Positions 15,978 to 25,523 of a stretch of DNA of 64,000 nt are shown piece by piece. Source of the DNA: Agromyces italicus DSM 16388 (GTDB lineage Bacteria; Actinomycetota; Actinomycetes; Actinomycetales; Microbacteriaceae); NCBI RefSeq assembly GCF_000421545.1, contig NZ_ATXF01000012.1:1-64000 (forward strand). Direction: 5' to 3'. The position numbers were made by a program, and so were the translations under genes. Every line of letters starts with the position of its first letter. The first letter of the stretch is position 1. The notes beneath the pieces were generated by a model that was not told where the DNA came from, made no database searches, and worked only from the letters and a program-made list of their open reading frames with translations.

Positions 15978-18503
15978 TCAGTCGCGGATCGACGCGCCCG
16001 TGCGCTCGGCCGCGAGGGCCGCACCGGCGAGCTTCGCCTCGCTGGCCTCGGCCGCGGTGAGCGTGCGATCGGCGGCGCGGAAGCGCAGCGCGAACGTCAG
16101 ACTCTTCGAACCCGCCGGCACACCCTGCCCGCGGTAGTCGTCGACCAGTCCGAGGTGCTCGAGCAGTTCGCCCGCGCCCTCGCGCACCGCGGCGGCGACC
16201 TCGGCAGCCGGCACGCCGACGTCGACGAGCACCGACAGGTCTTGCGTCGCGGCGGGGAACGTGCCGGTCGGCGACGCCTCGACCGCGGGGTCGGCGGCGG
16301 CGATCACGGCATCGAGGTCGAGCTCGGCGACCGCGACCACGCGCGGCAGGTCGTGCTCCTCGGCGAGCGCCGGCAGCAGCTCGCCGGCGAAGCCGACCAC
16401 CCGCCCGCCGATGCGCAGTTCGGCCGTGCGACCCGGATGCAGCGCCTGGTGCGCACCCTGCACGATCTCGAGCTCGGCGCCCGTCGCGAGGGCGACCCGG
16501 CGCACCGCGTCGAGCGCGTCGACGATGCCGACCGGCTCAGCCGGCTGACCCGGCTGCTTCGCGATCCGCTCGCCCACGAGCAGCACACCGAGGTGGCGCG
16601 GCTGCGGCGGGATGCCCGCGTCGAGCGCGGCGAGCGTCTCGTCGCTCGGCTTCGCGTCGCCGACCGGGAGCTCGGCTGAGCCGTAGGCGCGGCCGGGCTC
16701 GGGGAGGAAGACGAGTCCGAGTTCGAACAGGTCGACGTCGACGAGCCCGCGCGAACGGTTGCGCTTCGCCGCGGCCATCAGGCCCGGCAGGAGCGAACGA
16801 CGCAGGTACGGCGTCGACTGGTCGAGGGCGTTCGCGAGGCGCACGGAGGCCACGGGCGACCCGTCGGCGCTGCCGAATCGGGCATTCTCGGACTCGGTCG
16901 CGAACGGGAAGCTCAGCACCTCGGTCGACCCCGAGCCCGCGAGCACGTCGGCGGTCTGCCTGCGGAGACGCTGCGAGCGCGTGAGTCCGCGCCCGGGAGG
17001 CGCGACCGGCAGCACCGAGGGGATGCGGTGGTAGCCGACGAGCCGGGCGACCTCTTCGGCGAGCTCCTCTCGACCGGTGAGGTCGGGGCGCCACGCGGGG
17101 GGCGTGACCGAGAAGCCGCCGTCGACGCGCGTGAGCACGCCGCCGATCTCTGCGAGCGCGTCGTGCACCTCGTCGTTCGTGTACGCGACGCCGATGATGC
17201 GCGAGACGAAGCCGTCGGGCAGCACGATCGCGTCGCGCGCCGGCGTCGTCTGGATGAGAGAACCGCCCGTGTCGGCCGTGCCGCCCGCGAGATCTACCAT
17301 GAGCTGGGCGACGCGTGCGACTGCGACGGCCCCGATGGTCGGGTCGATGCCGCGCTCGTAGCGCTTCGCCGCCTCGCTCGGCAGCTTGTGCCGACGGGCC
17401 GTGCGCGCGATCGACACCGGATCCCAGTGGGCGGCCTCGATGAGCACGTTCGCCGTGGTGTCGCCCATCTCGGTCTCGGCGCCGCCCATGACGCCCGCGA
17501 GGCCGATCGGGCCGCGGTCGTCGGTCACCACGATATCTTCGGCGTGGAGCGTGCGCTCCTTGCCGTCGAGGGTCGTGAAGCGCTCACCCTGCTCGGCGCG
17601 CCGTACGACGATGCCGCCGCGAAGCGCATCGAGGTCGTAGCCGTGGATCGGCTGCCCGAGTTCGAGCATGACGTAGTTCGTGATGTCGACGAGCACCGAC
17701 AGCGAGCGGATGCCGGCGAGCTTCAACCGAGCGATCATCCACGCAGGGGTCGGCTTCGAGGCGTCGAGGTTGCGCACGATGCGCGTCGCGAACGCGTTCG
17801 AGGCGAGCTTTCCGCGCAGCGGCGCCCGGTCGTCGATCACGACCGAGAAGCCATCGGCCGAGGCATCCGTGGCGGGGGTCTGCTCGACGGGGTCGCGGAA
17901 GACCGCACCCGTCGCATGCGCGTACTCGCGCGCCACTCCGCGGATCGAGAACGCGTAGCCGCGGTCGGGCGTGACGTTGATCTCGATCGCGGCGTCGTCG
18001 AGGCCGAGGAGCGAGATCGCGTCGCTGCCGACCGGCGCGTCGAGCCCCAGGGCCGCCAGGCGCAGGATGCCGTCGTGCTCGTCGCCGAGGCCGAGCTCGC
18101 GCGCCGAGGCGATCATGCCGTCGGAGACGTGCCCGTACGTCTTGCGCGCGGCGATCGGGAAGGGCCCCGGCAGCACTGCGCCAGGGAGCGTGACGACGAC
18201 CTTGTCGCCGACGAAGAAGTTGCGCGCGCCGCAGACGATGCCGCGTACGGCATCTCCGCCGTCTGCCGCCCGCTCGCCGTCGGGCGCGACGCGCACCCGG
18301 CACCAGCGGATCGTCTTGCCGTTCGTCTGGGGCTCTTCGACGAACTCGAGCACCTCGCCGACGACGATGGGGCCCTGAAGCTCGAAGGTGTGCACGTCCT
18401 CCTCTTCGAGGCCGACCTTCACGAGGGCGGCGTGGACGTCTTCGGGCGTCGTGCCCGGCACGAGCTCGACGTACTCGGCGAGCCAGCTGAGAGGTACTCG
18501 CAT
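15978..18503 (-). CDS. pheT: Phenylalanyl-tRNA synthetase beta subunit
   Basis: Beta chain of the (alpha-beta)2 class II synthetase for Phe, 841 aa. The N-terminal [12 protein letters not shown] leads into the OB-fold tRNA-binding domain (about residues 42-155), the B3/B4 editing domain and the B5 domain. The C-terminal FDX-ACB anticodon-binding domain begins near [18 protein letters not shown] (about 745-840). It lies 3 bp after pheS in the same operon. Confidence 0.97.
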   Translation of the reverse strand: MRVPLSWLAEYVELVPGTTPEDVHAALVKVGLEEEDVHTFELQGPIVVGEVLEFVEEPQTNGKTIRWCRVRVAPDGERAADGGDAVRGIVCGARNFFVGDKVVVTLPGAVLPGPFPIAARKTYGHVSDGMIASARELGLGDEHDGILRLAALGLDAPVGSDAISLLGLDDAAIEINVTPDRGYAFSIRGVAREYAHATGAVFRDPVEQTPATDASADGFSVVIDDRAPLRGKLASNAFATRIVRNLDASKPTPAWMIARLKLAGIRSLSVLVDITNYVMLELGQPIHGYDLDALRGGIVVRRAEQGERFTTLDGKERTLHAEDIVVTDDRGPIGLAGVMGGAETEMGDTTANVLIEAAHWDPVSIARTARRHKLPSEAAKRYERGIDPTIGAVAVARVAQLMVDLAGGTADTGGSLIQTTPARDAIVLPDGFVSRIIGVAYTNDEVHDALAEIGGVLTRVDGGFSVTPPAWRPDLTGREELAEEVARLVGYHRIPSVLPVAPPGRGLTRSQRLRRQTADVLAGSGSTEVLSFPFATESENARFGSADGSPVASVRLANALDQSTPYLRRSLLPGLMAAAKRNRSRGLVDVDLFELGLVFLPEPGRAYGSAELPVGDAKPSDETLAALDAGIPPQPRHLGVLLVGERIAKQPGQPAEPVGIVDALDAVRRVALATGAELEIVQGAHQALHPGRTAELRIGGRVVGFAGELLPALAEEHDLPRVVAVAELDLDAVIAAADPAVEASPTGTFPAATQDLSVLVDVGVPAAEVAAAVREGAGELLEHLGLVDDYRGQGVPAGSKSLTFALRFRAADRTLTAAEASEAKLAGAALAAERTGASIRD

Positions 18504-18506
18504 GTT

Positions 18507-19547
18507 CTAGACCACCATTCCGAACTGCTGGGAGAAGCGAACGTCTCCCTCGACCATTTCGCGCATGTCCTGCACGTCGTTGCGGAGCATGAGGCCGCGC
18601 TCGACCCCCATGCCGAAGGCGAAGCCCGTGTACACCTCGGGGTCGATGCCCGCGGCTTTCAGCACGTTCGGGTGCATCATGCCGCAGCCGCCCCACTCGA
18701 TCCAGCGAGCCCCGCCCTTGAACGTCGGGTGCCAGAAGTCGAGCTCGGCGCTCGGCTCGGTGAACGGGAAGAAGCTCGGGCGCAGGCGGATCTTCGCCTC
18801 ATCGCCGAAGATCGCCTTCACGAAGTGGTCGAGCGTGCCCTTGAGGTGCGCCATCGTGAGGCCCTTGTCGACCGCGACCCCCTCGAACTGCATGAAGACC
18901 GGCAGGTGGGTCGCGTCGAACTCGTCGGTGCGGTACACGCGCCCCGGCGCGAGCACGTAGAGGGGCAGTTCGCGCTCGAGCATCGAGCGGATCTGCACCG
19001 GGCTCGTGTGCGTGCGCATCACGAGGTGCGCCTCGGGCGGGTCGACGAAGAAGGTGTCCTGCATGGCGCGCGCCGGGTGATCGGCGTCGAAGTTCAGCGC
19101 GTCGAAGTTGAACCACTCGCTCTCGACCTCGGGGCCTTCGGCGATCTCCCACCCCATGCCGGTGAAGACGTCGCACACCCGGTCTTGCAGGAGGGCGAGC
19201 GGATGCCTCGCGCCAGCCGTGACGCGCGAGGGCAACGCCGTGACGTCGACCGCTTCGGCGGCGAGCTGCGCGGCCGCCTCGGCCTCGACGATCTCGGACT
19301 CGCGGGCGGCGAAGGCCTGATTCACTCTGCCCCGCGCGCCGCCGACGAGCTTGCCGAGGGCGGCCTTCTGGTCGCCTGGCACGTTGCGGAGCTCGGCGTT
19401 GAGGAGCGCCAGCGTCGACTTCTCGCCGGTGTGCTCGGTACGAACGGACTTCAGCGCGGCGGAGTCGCCGGCCGACGCGATGGCCGCGAGGGCTGCGTCG
19501 ACCGCGGACCCGACCGCGGATTCGGTGATTTCGAGGGGCTCTGGCAC
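18507..19547 (-). CDS. pheS: Phenylalanyl-tRNA synthetase alpha subunit
   Basis: Catalytic chain, 346 aa from GTG at 19547. The N-terminal coiled-coil tRNA-binding arm is followed by the class II core: motif 2 around GRVYRTDEFDATH and motif 3 GFAFGMGVERGLML. The GTG is preferred because TAGACT, a good -10, ends 8 nt upstream (complement 19556-19561), implying a leaderless mRNA; the frame upstream has no plausible RBS. No T-box or attenuator is visible. Confidence 0.95.
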   Translation of the reverse strand: MPEPLEITESAVGSAVDAALAAIASAGDSAALKSVRTEHTGEKSTLALLNAELRNVPGDQKAALGKLVGGARGRVNQAFAARESEIVEAEAAAQLAAEAVDVTALPSRVTAGARHPLALLQDRVCDVFTGMGWEIAEGPEVESEWFNFDALNFDADHPARAMQDTFFVDPPEAHLVMRTHTSPVQIRSMLERELPLYVLAPGRVYRTDEFDATHLPVFMQFEGVAVDKGLTMAHLKGTLDHFVKAIFGDEAKIRLRPSFFPFTEPSAELDFWHPTFKGGARWIEWGGCGMMHPNVLKAAGIDPEVYTGFAFGMGVERGLMLRNDVQDMREMVEGDVRFSQQFGMVV

Positions 19548-19637
19548 GAAGATCGAGTCTAGTCGCCCCGCGCTCCCGCGATCATGCTGCCCCGGAGCGG
19601 GGTTGGGCGATGCCGCCACCGCCGACGGCCTCGATTC

Positions 19638-20558
19638 TTACGCGTTCTCGCTCTGGCGGGCCGCCGCGTTCGCCTCGGCGAGGAGCAGCGCCTGGCTCGG
19701 GTCGACTGGAGCGGGCCCGGCCTTGCCCGGGTGGTAGCGGCGGTCACCCCGGCGGCCGAGCCACCGTGCGAACCACGACAGCGAGAGGTTCATCGCGAGG
19801 TACAGAATGAACGCGACGCACCAGAGTGTGAACAGGTAGCGGTTGCCGTAGAAGCTGCCGAGGTTGTTCAGGGTGACCCGCAGGAGCTCCTGATAGCCGA
19901 CGATGTAGCCGAGCGAGGTGTCCTTCAGCAGCACCACGAGCTGCGCGACGATGATCGGCAGCATCTGCCTGAACGCCTGCGGGAACTCGACGAGCATCTT
20001 CGACTGAAGCGGACGCATGCCGACGCTGAGGGCCGCCTCGCGTTGGCCTCTCGGCAGGGCGACGAGCCCGGCGCGCAGCGCCTCGCCGATGAGGGCGCCG
20101 TTGTAGACGGCCAGCGCGGCGACGACGGCCCAGTACTGCCCCGTGCCGGCGACGAGCAGGATGAACAGCATCATCAGCAGCACGGGCATGCCGCGGAAGA
20201 ACTCGATCAGCACCGCCGTCGGGATTCGGATCCAGCCGATCGGCGAACTGCGCAGGAGCGAGAGCACCACGCCGAGCGCGACGGCGAGCACCGCGGCGAC
20301 GAGCGCGGCGCGCAGCGTGTTCCAGACGCCCGTGAAGATGACGAAGTTCCAGAACTCGGGGTCGGCGATGATGTCCCACCGGGACGGGTCGAACATGCCG
20401 GGCAGGGTGATGCCGCCCGACTCTCGTGGCGCGTTGAGCACCATGATGCCCCAGGCGACCGTACCGAGGAGGAGGACCCCGCTCACCCACGAGAGGATCG
20501 CCGAGAGCCGCCGCGCCCGAGGGCCGGGCGCGTCGAAGAGGACGCTGGAACCGCTCAT
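19638..20558 (-). CDS. gluD: Polar amino-acid ABC transporter permease (GluD-like)
   Basis: Integral membrane permease, 306 aa, of a polar amino-acid uptake system. It has about five or six hydrophobic segments. The EAA loop with a GEALRAGLVALPRGQREAA-type sequence contacts the ATPase. A hydrophilic C-terminal tail ends in AARQSENA. ATG 20558 overlaps the gluC stop by 4 bp; the longer upstream frame is a shadow. The gene set and order match gluABCD of corynebacteria, but the substrate (glutamate or another polar amino acid) is inferred. Confidence 0.88.
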   Translation of the reverse strand: MSGSSVLFDAPGPRARRLSAILSWVSGVLLLGTVAWGIMVLNAPRESGGITLPGMFDPSRWDIIADPEFWNFVIFTGVWNTLRAALVAAVLAVALGVVLSLLRSSPIGWIRIPTAVLIEFFRGMPVLLMMLFILLVAGTGQYWAVVAALAVYNGALIGEALRAGLVALPRGQREAALSVGMRPLQSKMLVEFPQAFRQMLPIIVAQLVVLLKDTSLGYIVGYQELLRVTLNNLGSFYGNRYLFTLWCVAFILYLAMNLSLSWFARWLGRRGDRRYHPGKAGPAPVDPSQALLLAEANAAARQSENA

Positions 20559-21205
20559 CGCTGCACCACCCATTTCCGCTCGAGCTGGGTCGCGAGGAAG
20601 CCGAGCGGCACGGTCACGACGAGGTAGAAGAAGGCGACGCCGATGAGGATCGCGATGACGGCGTTGCCGTGGGCGTTGGCGAGCGTTCGCCCGACGCCGA
20701 AGAGCTCGGAGACGAAGCCGACGCCGCCGACGACCGAGGTGTTCTTCGCGAGTGCGATGAAGACGTTGATGAGCGGCGGGATGGTCATGCGGAACGCCTG
20801 CGGGAAGATCACGAGCGCCACAGACTGGCTGAAGCCGAGCCCGAGGCTGCGTGCGGCCTCGGCCTGCCCGATCGGCACGCCGTTGATACCGGAGCGGAGC
20901 GCCTCGGCGACGAAGGGGGACGTGTACACCGCGAGCGCGATGAAGCCGGAGAGGATGAACGGCACGCGGGCCCCGAGCAGCGGCACGATCACGACCGCGA
21001 AGAGCACCACGAGGGTGAGCGGAGTGTTGCGGATGATCTCGGTGTAAACGGTGGCGATGCCGCGCAGCGTCGCGATCGGCGAGATGCGCATCGCCGCGAT
21101 GATCGTGCCCAGCACGAGCGCGCCGAGGCCGCTCACGCCGAGCAGCAGCAGTGTCACGCCGAAACCCTCGAGATAGAGGGGAAGGTTCGCGATGACGACG
21201 TCCAC
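20555..21205 (-). CDS. gluC: Polar amino-acid ABC transporter permease (GluC-like)
   Basis: A 216-aa HisM-type permease with hydrophobic segments near 15-37, 57-77, 85-105 and 180-202. The EAA loop is EALRSGINGVPIGQAEAARS. The start is GTG at 21205 with AGAGGA 5 nt upstream. It pairs with GluD to form the membrane channel. A strong hairpin separates it from gluB. Confidence 0.9.
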   Translation of the reverse strand: MDVVIANLPLYLEGFGVTLLLLGVSGLGALVLGTIIAAMRISPIATLRGIATVYTEIIRNTPLTLVVLFAVVIVPLLGARVPFILSGFIALAVYTSPFVAEALRSGINGVPIGQAEAARSLGLGFSQSVALVIFPQAFRMTIPPLINVFIALAKNTSVVGGVGFVSELFGVGRTLANAHGNAVIAILIGVAFFYLVVTVPLGFLATQLERKWVVQR

Positions 21206-21237
21206 GCGGGTCCTCTCGGTTTGCAGTCGGACTGTGC

Positions 21238-21268
21238 GGTCCGGGCCCCGCGATACGGGGCCCGGACC
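21238..21268 (-). terminator. Intercistronic hairpin between gluB and gluC
   Basis: Perfect 13-bp stem GGTCCGGGCCCCG/CGGGGCCCGGACC with a CGATA loop, starting 6 bp after the gluB stop. No U-tract. It is probably a partial terminator or 3'-end stabiliser that keeps the binding protein more abundant than the permeases. Confidence 0.6.
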
Positions 21269-21274
21269 TTCGGA

Positions 21275-22141
21275 TCAGTAGCGGTCGACGGCCGGCGGCT
21301 CCACGAACGGCAGGATGGTGCCCGCCGTGGTGTTCCACGCCTCCTCGTAGGTGCCGTCCTCGTACGACTCCTCCAGCACGTCGTTGATCCACATGCGGAA
21401 GTCGGTGTCGTCGAGCTTCACCCCGATGCCGTACGGCTCCTCCGTGAACGGTTCGCCGACGACCTTGAACTCGCCCTCGTTCTGGGCGGCGAGGCCCGCG
21501 AGGATGACGTTGTCGGTCGACACTGCGACGACCTGGCCGTTGCGGAGCGGCTCGAGGCAGTTCGAGTACGTGTCGGTCTCGAGCACCTCTGCGCCGAGCT
21601 CCTTGAGGTTCGCGGCCGGCGTCGACCCGGTCACGGAGCAGACCGGCTGCCCCACGAGGTCGTCTTCGGAGGCGATGTCTTCATTGTCGGCCAGCACGAG
21701 GATCGACTGCCCCGCCATGTAGTACGGACCGGCGAAGGAGACGACCTGCTTGCGCTCGTCGTTGATGGTGTACGTCGCGACGACGAGGTCGACCTGGCCG
21801 TTCTCGATGAAGGGCTCGCGGTTCGCCGAAACGGTCTCCGTCCATTCGATCTTGTCTTCGGCGATACCGAGCTTGCCTGCGATGATCTTGCCGATCTCGA
21901 CGTCGAAGCCCTCGGGGTCGCCCGACGGCCCGACCAGGCCGAAGAGCGGCTGGTCGAACTTCGTGCCGATGGTGATCTCGCCCGCCTCGGCGAGCGCGGC
22001 CATGGTCGTGCCCTCCTCGAACTCGGGAGTCTCCTCGACGGTGGGCTCGGCTCCGCCGCCGCCGCCGTCACCGGCACAGCCGGCGAACAGGAGCGCGGAC
22101 GCCGCCGCTGCGGCGACGAGGGCGATTCTGCTGCGTTTCAT
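21275..22141 (-). CDS. gluB: Extracytoplasmic glutamate-type substrate-binding lipoprotein
   Basis: A 288-aa SBP family 3 protein. It has a lipoprotein signal peptide with lipobox FAGC (lipidated Cys22), then a Gly/Glu linker and a two-lobed binding domain starting near EAGEITIGTKFDQPLFG. The family signature region GFDVEIGKIIAGKLG is near 78-92. It is anchored on the outer face of the membrane and delivers the amino acid to GluCD. Confidence 0.93.
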   Translation of the reverse strand: MKRSRIALVAAAAASALLFAGCAGDGGGGGAEPTVEETPEFEEGTTMAALAEAGEITIGTKFDQPLFGLVGPSGDPEGFDVEIGKIIAGKLGIAEDKIEWTETVSANREPFIENGQVDLVVATYTINDERKQVVSFAGPYYMAGQSILVLADNEDIASEDDLVGQPVCSVTGSTPAANLKELGAEVLETDTYSNCLEPLRNGQVVAVSTDNVILAGLAAQNEGEFKVVGEPFTEEPYGIGVKLDDTDFRMWINDVLEESYEDGTYEEAWNTTAGTILPFVEPPAVDRY

Positions 22142-22205
22142 GTCCCTGCCTCTTCTCTTTCCGTTGGGTCCTCGCCACTCGGGGCGGCGGAGGTCTGTGG
22201 AGTCG

Positions 22206-22994
22206 TCAGTGCTCGAGGATCTTGGAGAGGAAATCCTTCGCGCGATCGGACTGCGGGTTGTCGAAGAAATCGGCGGGGGTGTCCTCTTCGACGATCCTGC
22301 CGTCGGCCATGAACAGCACCCGATCGGCGGCCTTGCGCGCGAAGCCCATCTCGTGCGTGACGACGATCATCGTCATGCCGTCTTTGGCGAGGCCGACCAT
22401 GACGTCGAGCACCTCGTTGATCATCTCGGGGTCGAGGGCGCTCGTCGGCTCGTCCATGAGGATGAGTTTCGGGTTCATCGCGAGTGAGCGGGCGATCGCG
22501 ACACGCTGCTGCTGGCCGCCCGAGAGCTGGGCGGGAAGCTTCTTCGCCTGATTGGCCACGCCGACACGGTCGAGCAGCTCCATCGCCTTCGCCTCGGCGT
22601 CCTTCCGGGACATCCGCTTCACCCTGATGGGCGCGAGCGTGACGTTCTCGAGCACCGTCTTGTGCGCGAACAGGTTGAACGACTGGAACACCATGCCGAC
22701 GTCGGCGCGGAGCTTGGCGAGGGCCGCCCCCTCTTCGGGGAGCTTCACCCCATCGATCGAGATCGACCCGGAATCGATGGTCTCGAGCCGGTTGATCGCC
22801 CGGCACAGCGTCGACTTGCCCGAGCCGGAGGGCCCGATCACGACGACGACCTCGCCGCGGTTCACGACCGTGTTGATGTCGTTGAGCACGTGCAGCTCGC
22901 CGTAGTGCTTGTCGACGTGGTCGATCACCACGAGCGGTTCGCCGCGGCGGACGCTGATGTTCGAAGTCGGCGGGGCGGGCTGGGTGGGCTCCAT
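22206..22994 (-). CDS. gluA: Polar amino-acid ABC transporter ATPase (GluA-like)
   Basis: Cytosolic ATPase of the uptake system, 262 aa. Walker A GPSGSGKS is at residues 54-61, the ABC signature LSGGQQQR at 157-164 and Walker [10 protein letters not shown] at 177-185, followed by the switch His in [12 protein letters not shown] 22994 is preferred to upstream starts because a -10 (TAGTTT) lies 7 nt before it; the mRNA looks leaderless. First gene of gluABCD. Confidence 0.95.
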   Translation of the reverse strand: MEPTQPAPPTSNISVRRGEPLVVIDHVDKHYGELHVLNDINTVVNRGEVVVVIGPSGSGKSTLCRAINRLETIDSGSISIDGVKLPEEGAALAKLRADVGMVFQSFNLFAHKTVLENVTLAPIRVKRMSRKDAEAKAMELLDRVGVANQAKKLPAQLSGGQQQRVAIARSLAMNPKLILMDEPTSALDPEMINEVLDVMVGLAKDGMTMIVVTHEMGFARKAADRVLFMADGRIVEEDTPADFFDNPQSDRAKDFLSKILEH

Positions 22995-23001
22995 ATCCCC
23001 A

Positions 23002-23031
23002 AAACTAGGGCTACCGACGGCCTCGCGCCAA
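23002..23031 (-). promoter_or_regulatory. gluABCD promoter (putative)
   Basis: TTGGCG (complement 23026-23031), 18-nt spacer, TAGTTT (complement 23002-23007), then 7 nt to the gluA ATG. Transcription would begin at or beside the start codon. Confidence 0.55.
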
Positions 23032-23050
23032 GGACTCCTGGGGTGGTTAT

Positions 23051-23863
23051 CTAACCGTGATGCACGCTGCGTTGCGCGAAGGCGCTCTCGTAGAGGCACA
23101 CGGAGGCCGCCGTCGCGAGGTTCATCGACTCCGCCCTGCCGTAGATCGGCACGATCACGACCCGATCGACGAGCGCGAGTTGCTCATCGGGGAGGCCTCT
23201 GGCTTCGTTGCCGAACAACCAGGCCGTCGGATTCGCGAGCGCGCCCTCGTTGCGCGCCGTGAGCAGGTCTTCGCCCTTGACATCGGCGGCGAGCACGGTG
23301 AGGCCGGCGGCACGGGCGCGCTCCAGCACGTCGTCGAGGTCGGCGCCGACCGCGACGGGCAGGTGGAAGATCGATCCGGTCGAGGAGCGGACGACCTTCG
23401 GATTGTACAGGTCGACGGCGCGCCCGGTCAGGATCACCGCATCGGCGCCGGCGGCGTCGGCCGCCCGCACGATCGTGCCGAGGTTGCCCGGGTCGCGCAC
23501 CTCCTCGAGGATCGCGATGAGGCGCGGATTCGCGGCGAAGACGTCTTTCACCGCGGTCGGGAACTGCCGGCACACGGCGACGAAACCCTGCGGGGTGACC
23601 GTGTCGGCCATCGCCGCGAGCACCTCCTCGGTGACGAACTCGACCTCCACCCCGGCGCGCACGGCGTCTTCGGCGATGTCGGCATGGCGTTCGAGGGCGG
23701 TCGGCGTCGCGTAGAGCTCGACGACGAGTTCGGGCCGAAACTCGAGCGCCTCGACGACGGCCTGCGGCCCCTCGAGCAAGAACAGCCCGCTCTCGGCGCG
23801 CGCGGACTTCTTCGCGAGCTTCGCGACGGCACGGACGCGCGGCGAGCGGGGGTTCTCGAGCAT
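23051..23863 (-). CDS. SpoU/TrmH-family RNA 2'-O-ribose methyltransferase
   Basis: SAM-dependent RNA methyltransferase with the trefoil-knot SPOUT fold, 270 aa. The N-terminal substrate-binding domain starts [18 protein letters not shown]. The three SpoU motifs are visible: [18 protein letters not shown] (motif 1), [10 protein letters not shown] (motif 2) and [17 protein letters not shown] (motif 3). It corresponds by position to the tsnR-type gene found between rplT and pheS in other actinobacteria. The target nucleotide is not known; 23S rRNA is likely. ATG 23863 follows TAGACT by 6 nt, suggesting a leaderless transcript. Confidence 0.92.
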   Translation of the reverse strand: MLENPRSPRVRAVAKLAKKSARAESGLFLLEGPQAVVEALEFRPELVVELYATPTALERHADIAEDAVRAGVEVEFVTEEVLAAMADTVTPQGFVAVCRQFPTAVKDVFAANPRLIAILEEVRDPGNLGTIVRAADAAGADAVILTGRAVDLYNPKVVRSSTGSIFHLPVAVGADLDDVLERARAAGLTVLAADVKGEDLLTARNEGALANPTAWLFGNEARGLPDEQLALVDRVVIVPIYGRAESMNLATAASVCLYESAFAQRSVHHG

Positions 23864-23928
23864 GATCACAGTCTATTCAGCGGGATGCCCCGGTCGAGGC
23901 ATCCTCGCAACTCGTGCAGCGACATGCA

Positions 23929-23970
23929 GAACGGCCCGGCGCTCTGCAGAGGCAGAGGGCCGGGCCGTTC
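23929..23970 (-). terminator. rplT terminator hairpin
   Basis: A 12-bp stem GAACGGCCCGGC/GCCGGGCCGTTC with an inner CTCTGC/GCAGAG stem and an AGAG tip. It lies 16 bp downstream of the rplT stop and closes the infC-rpmI-rplT transcript. Confidence 0.75.
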
Positions 23971-23986
23971 GAGGAGAAGCCTGCGC

Positions 23987-24373
23987 CTATGCGGCCGTCT
24001 TCGGGGCCGAGGTGTCGGCGGGCAGCGCCTTCTTGGCCGACTCGACGAGCGCGGCGAAGGTCGCCGGCTCGTTCACCGCGAGCTCCGCGAGGATGCGACG
24101 GTCGACCTCGATGCCCGCAAGGCCGAGGCCCTGGATCAGGCGGTTGTAGGTGAGGCCGTTCGCGCGCGACGCCGCGTTGATCCGCTGGATCCAGAGACGA
24201 CGGAAGTCGCCCTTCTTCTTGCGGCGGTCGTTGTACGAGTAGACGAGGGAGTGAGTGACCTGCTCCTTGGCCTTGCGGTACAGGCGCGACCGCTGACCGC
24301 GGTAGCCCTCTGCACGCTCAAGGATGACCCGACGCTTCTTGTGCGCATTGACTGCGCGCTTGACTCTTGCCAT
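23987..24373 (-). CDS. rplT: 50S ribosomal protein L20
   Basis: L20, 128 aa, binds 23S rRNA early in 50S assembly. The basic N-terminus [17 protein letters not shown] and the conserved [13 protein letters not shown] are typical; a short acidic C-terminal extension ends SAPKTAA. In many bacteria L20 represses its own operon. Confidence 0.98.
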   Translation of the reverse strand: MARVKRAVNAHKKRRVILERAEGYRGQRSRLYRKAKEQVTHSLVYSYNDRRKKKGDFRRLWIQRINAASRANGLTYNRLIQGLGLAGIEVDRRILAELAVNEPATFAALVESAKKALPADTSAPKTAA

Positions 24374-24406
24374 TGCTCTGTTTCTTCCTTAAAGGGGTTT
24401 CGCGAC

Positions 24407-24601
24407 TCAGTGGCCGAGAAGCTTCTTGATGACCTTGGCGTCGGGTGCCGACACGATCTTGTCCTGGTTCAGACGGGCCTTGCGCTTCGAGGCCTTGACC
24501 TCGAGGTTGTGGCGCATCCCGGCCTGCTGCTTCTTGACCTTGCCGGTGCCGGTCAACTTGAAGCGCTTCTTGGACCCGGAGTGGGTCTTCTGCTTCGGCA
24601 T
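24407..24601 (-). CDS. rpmI: 50S ribosomal protein L35
   Basis: 64-aa basic protein starting [18 protein letters not shown] and ending KVIKKLLGH, the standard L35 length. ATG 24601 is preceded by AAGGAG-type sequence; the longer open frame upstream is not coding. Second gene of infC-rpmI-rplT. Confidence 0.98.
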   Translation of the reverse strand: MPKQKTHSGSKKRFKLTGTGKVKKQQAGMRHNLEVKASKRKARLNQDKIVSAPDAKVIKKLLGH

Positions 24602-24653
24602 CTCGTGATTCTCCTTGGTTCTGCCGTCACGGGTGACGGACGTGGGTGTTGGC

Positions 24654-25274
24654 CTACGCCTCGGTCGGCTCGGCCGTCTGCGGCTCGGCGTCGTTCGGGG
24701 CATCCGCCGCCGGTCGCACCTTCGCCGCAGCACGCTGTGCATTCGCCTCGGCCTTGGCCTCGGACTTGTTCTTCAGGGGCGCGATGACCATGACCATGTT
24801 GCGGCCGTCGATCGTCGGGTTGTGCTCGACCGTGCCGAACTCGACCACGTCTTCAGCGAAGCGCTGAAGGAGTCGGACACCCATCTCGGGGCGCGACTGC
24901 TCGCGGCCTCGGAAGAGGATCATCGCCTTCACCTTGTCGCCGGCCTTCAGGAAGCCGACGGCGCGCTTCATCTTGGTCTCGTAGTCGTGCTTGTCGATCT
25001 TGAGGCGGAACCGGACCTCTTTGAGGATGGTGTTCGCCTGGTTGCGCCGGGCCTCTTTCGCCTTCTGCGCAGCCTCGTACTTGTACTTGCCGTAGTCCAT
25101 GATCTTGGCGACCGGCGGCTTGGAGTTGGGTGCGACCTCGACGAGGTCGAGGTCGGCCTCCTGCGCGAGCCGCAGGGCCACCTCGATCTTCACGACGCCG
25201 ACCTGCTCTCCGCCGGGGCCCACGAGGCGGACCTCGGGAACGCGGATGCGGTCATTGGTACGGGGATCGCTGAT
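24654..25274 (-). CDS. infC: Translation initiation factor IF-3 (ATC start)
   Basis: IF-3 binds the 30S subunit, checks start-codon pairing and prevents subunit joining. 206 aa: N-domain, the linker [18 protein letters not shown]-domain and an Ala/Glu-rich tail. Conserved IF-3 sequence ([18 protein letters not shown]) extends upstream of the first GTG (25223), back to an ATC codon at 25274 that has AGGAG 7 nt before it. An in-frame TAG lies four codons further up, so no ATG, GTG or TTG can start the full protein. Rare starts on infC are known (AUU in E. coli) and underlie autoregulation, since IF-3 rejects non-standard initiators. Confidence 0.93.
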   Translation of the reverse strand: MSDPRTNDRIRVPEVRLVGPGGEQVGVVKIEVALRLAQEADLDLVEVAPNSKPPVAKIMDYGKYKYEAAQKAKEARRNQANTILKEVRFRLKIDKHDYETKMKRAVGFLKAGDKVKAMILFRGREQSRPEMGVRLLQRFAEDVVEFGTVEHNPTIDGRNMVMVIAPLKNKSEAKAEANAQRAAAKVRPAADAPNDAEPQTAEPTEA

Positions 25275-25504
25275 GCGTGTACTCCTCTACTCAAGCTGTC
25301 TGTGCGCCGAAGGAGGAGAATTCACGTACTTCGCGCGGAATTTCACCGCGGCTCATACGGCACCCTGTCTACTCCCCCGCTGCGATTCTGGCGAACCATC
25401 GCGTGGGAGCGGAGTGCAATCGACCCGGTAACCTTGATGAAGCGGTATGCGCGGGTGGGAGAATCTCCACTTTCGTACCGGGGGAAAGCCCCGGAGCCCG
25501 AAGT
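25275..25504 (-). promoter_or_regulatory. infC 5' leader, possible autoregulatory region
   Basis: About 220 nt between a minus-strand -10 (TAGACT, complement 25505-25510) and infC. It contains a GCGG/CCGC hairpin near 25338-25352 and other GC-rich dyads. I see no named riboswitch. L20 or IF-3 autocontrol of such leaders is known in other phyla; here it is only a possibility. The -10 overlaps the plus-strand -10 of the neighbouring gene (shared TAGTCTA). Confidence 0.4.
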
Positions 25505-25523
25505 AGTCTAGCAGAGGAAGTCT

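Noticed and set aside
17028-19562. 844-codon open frame on the plus strand opposite pheST
   Set aside because: Antisense shadow from high-GC codon bias; Arg/Asp/Glu/Val-rich translation without domains, fully covered by real pheT and pheS.
19548-19640. T-box leader upstream of pheS or tyrS
   Set aside because: No conserved TGGNACCGCG T-box sequence; both genes look leaderless.
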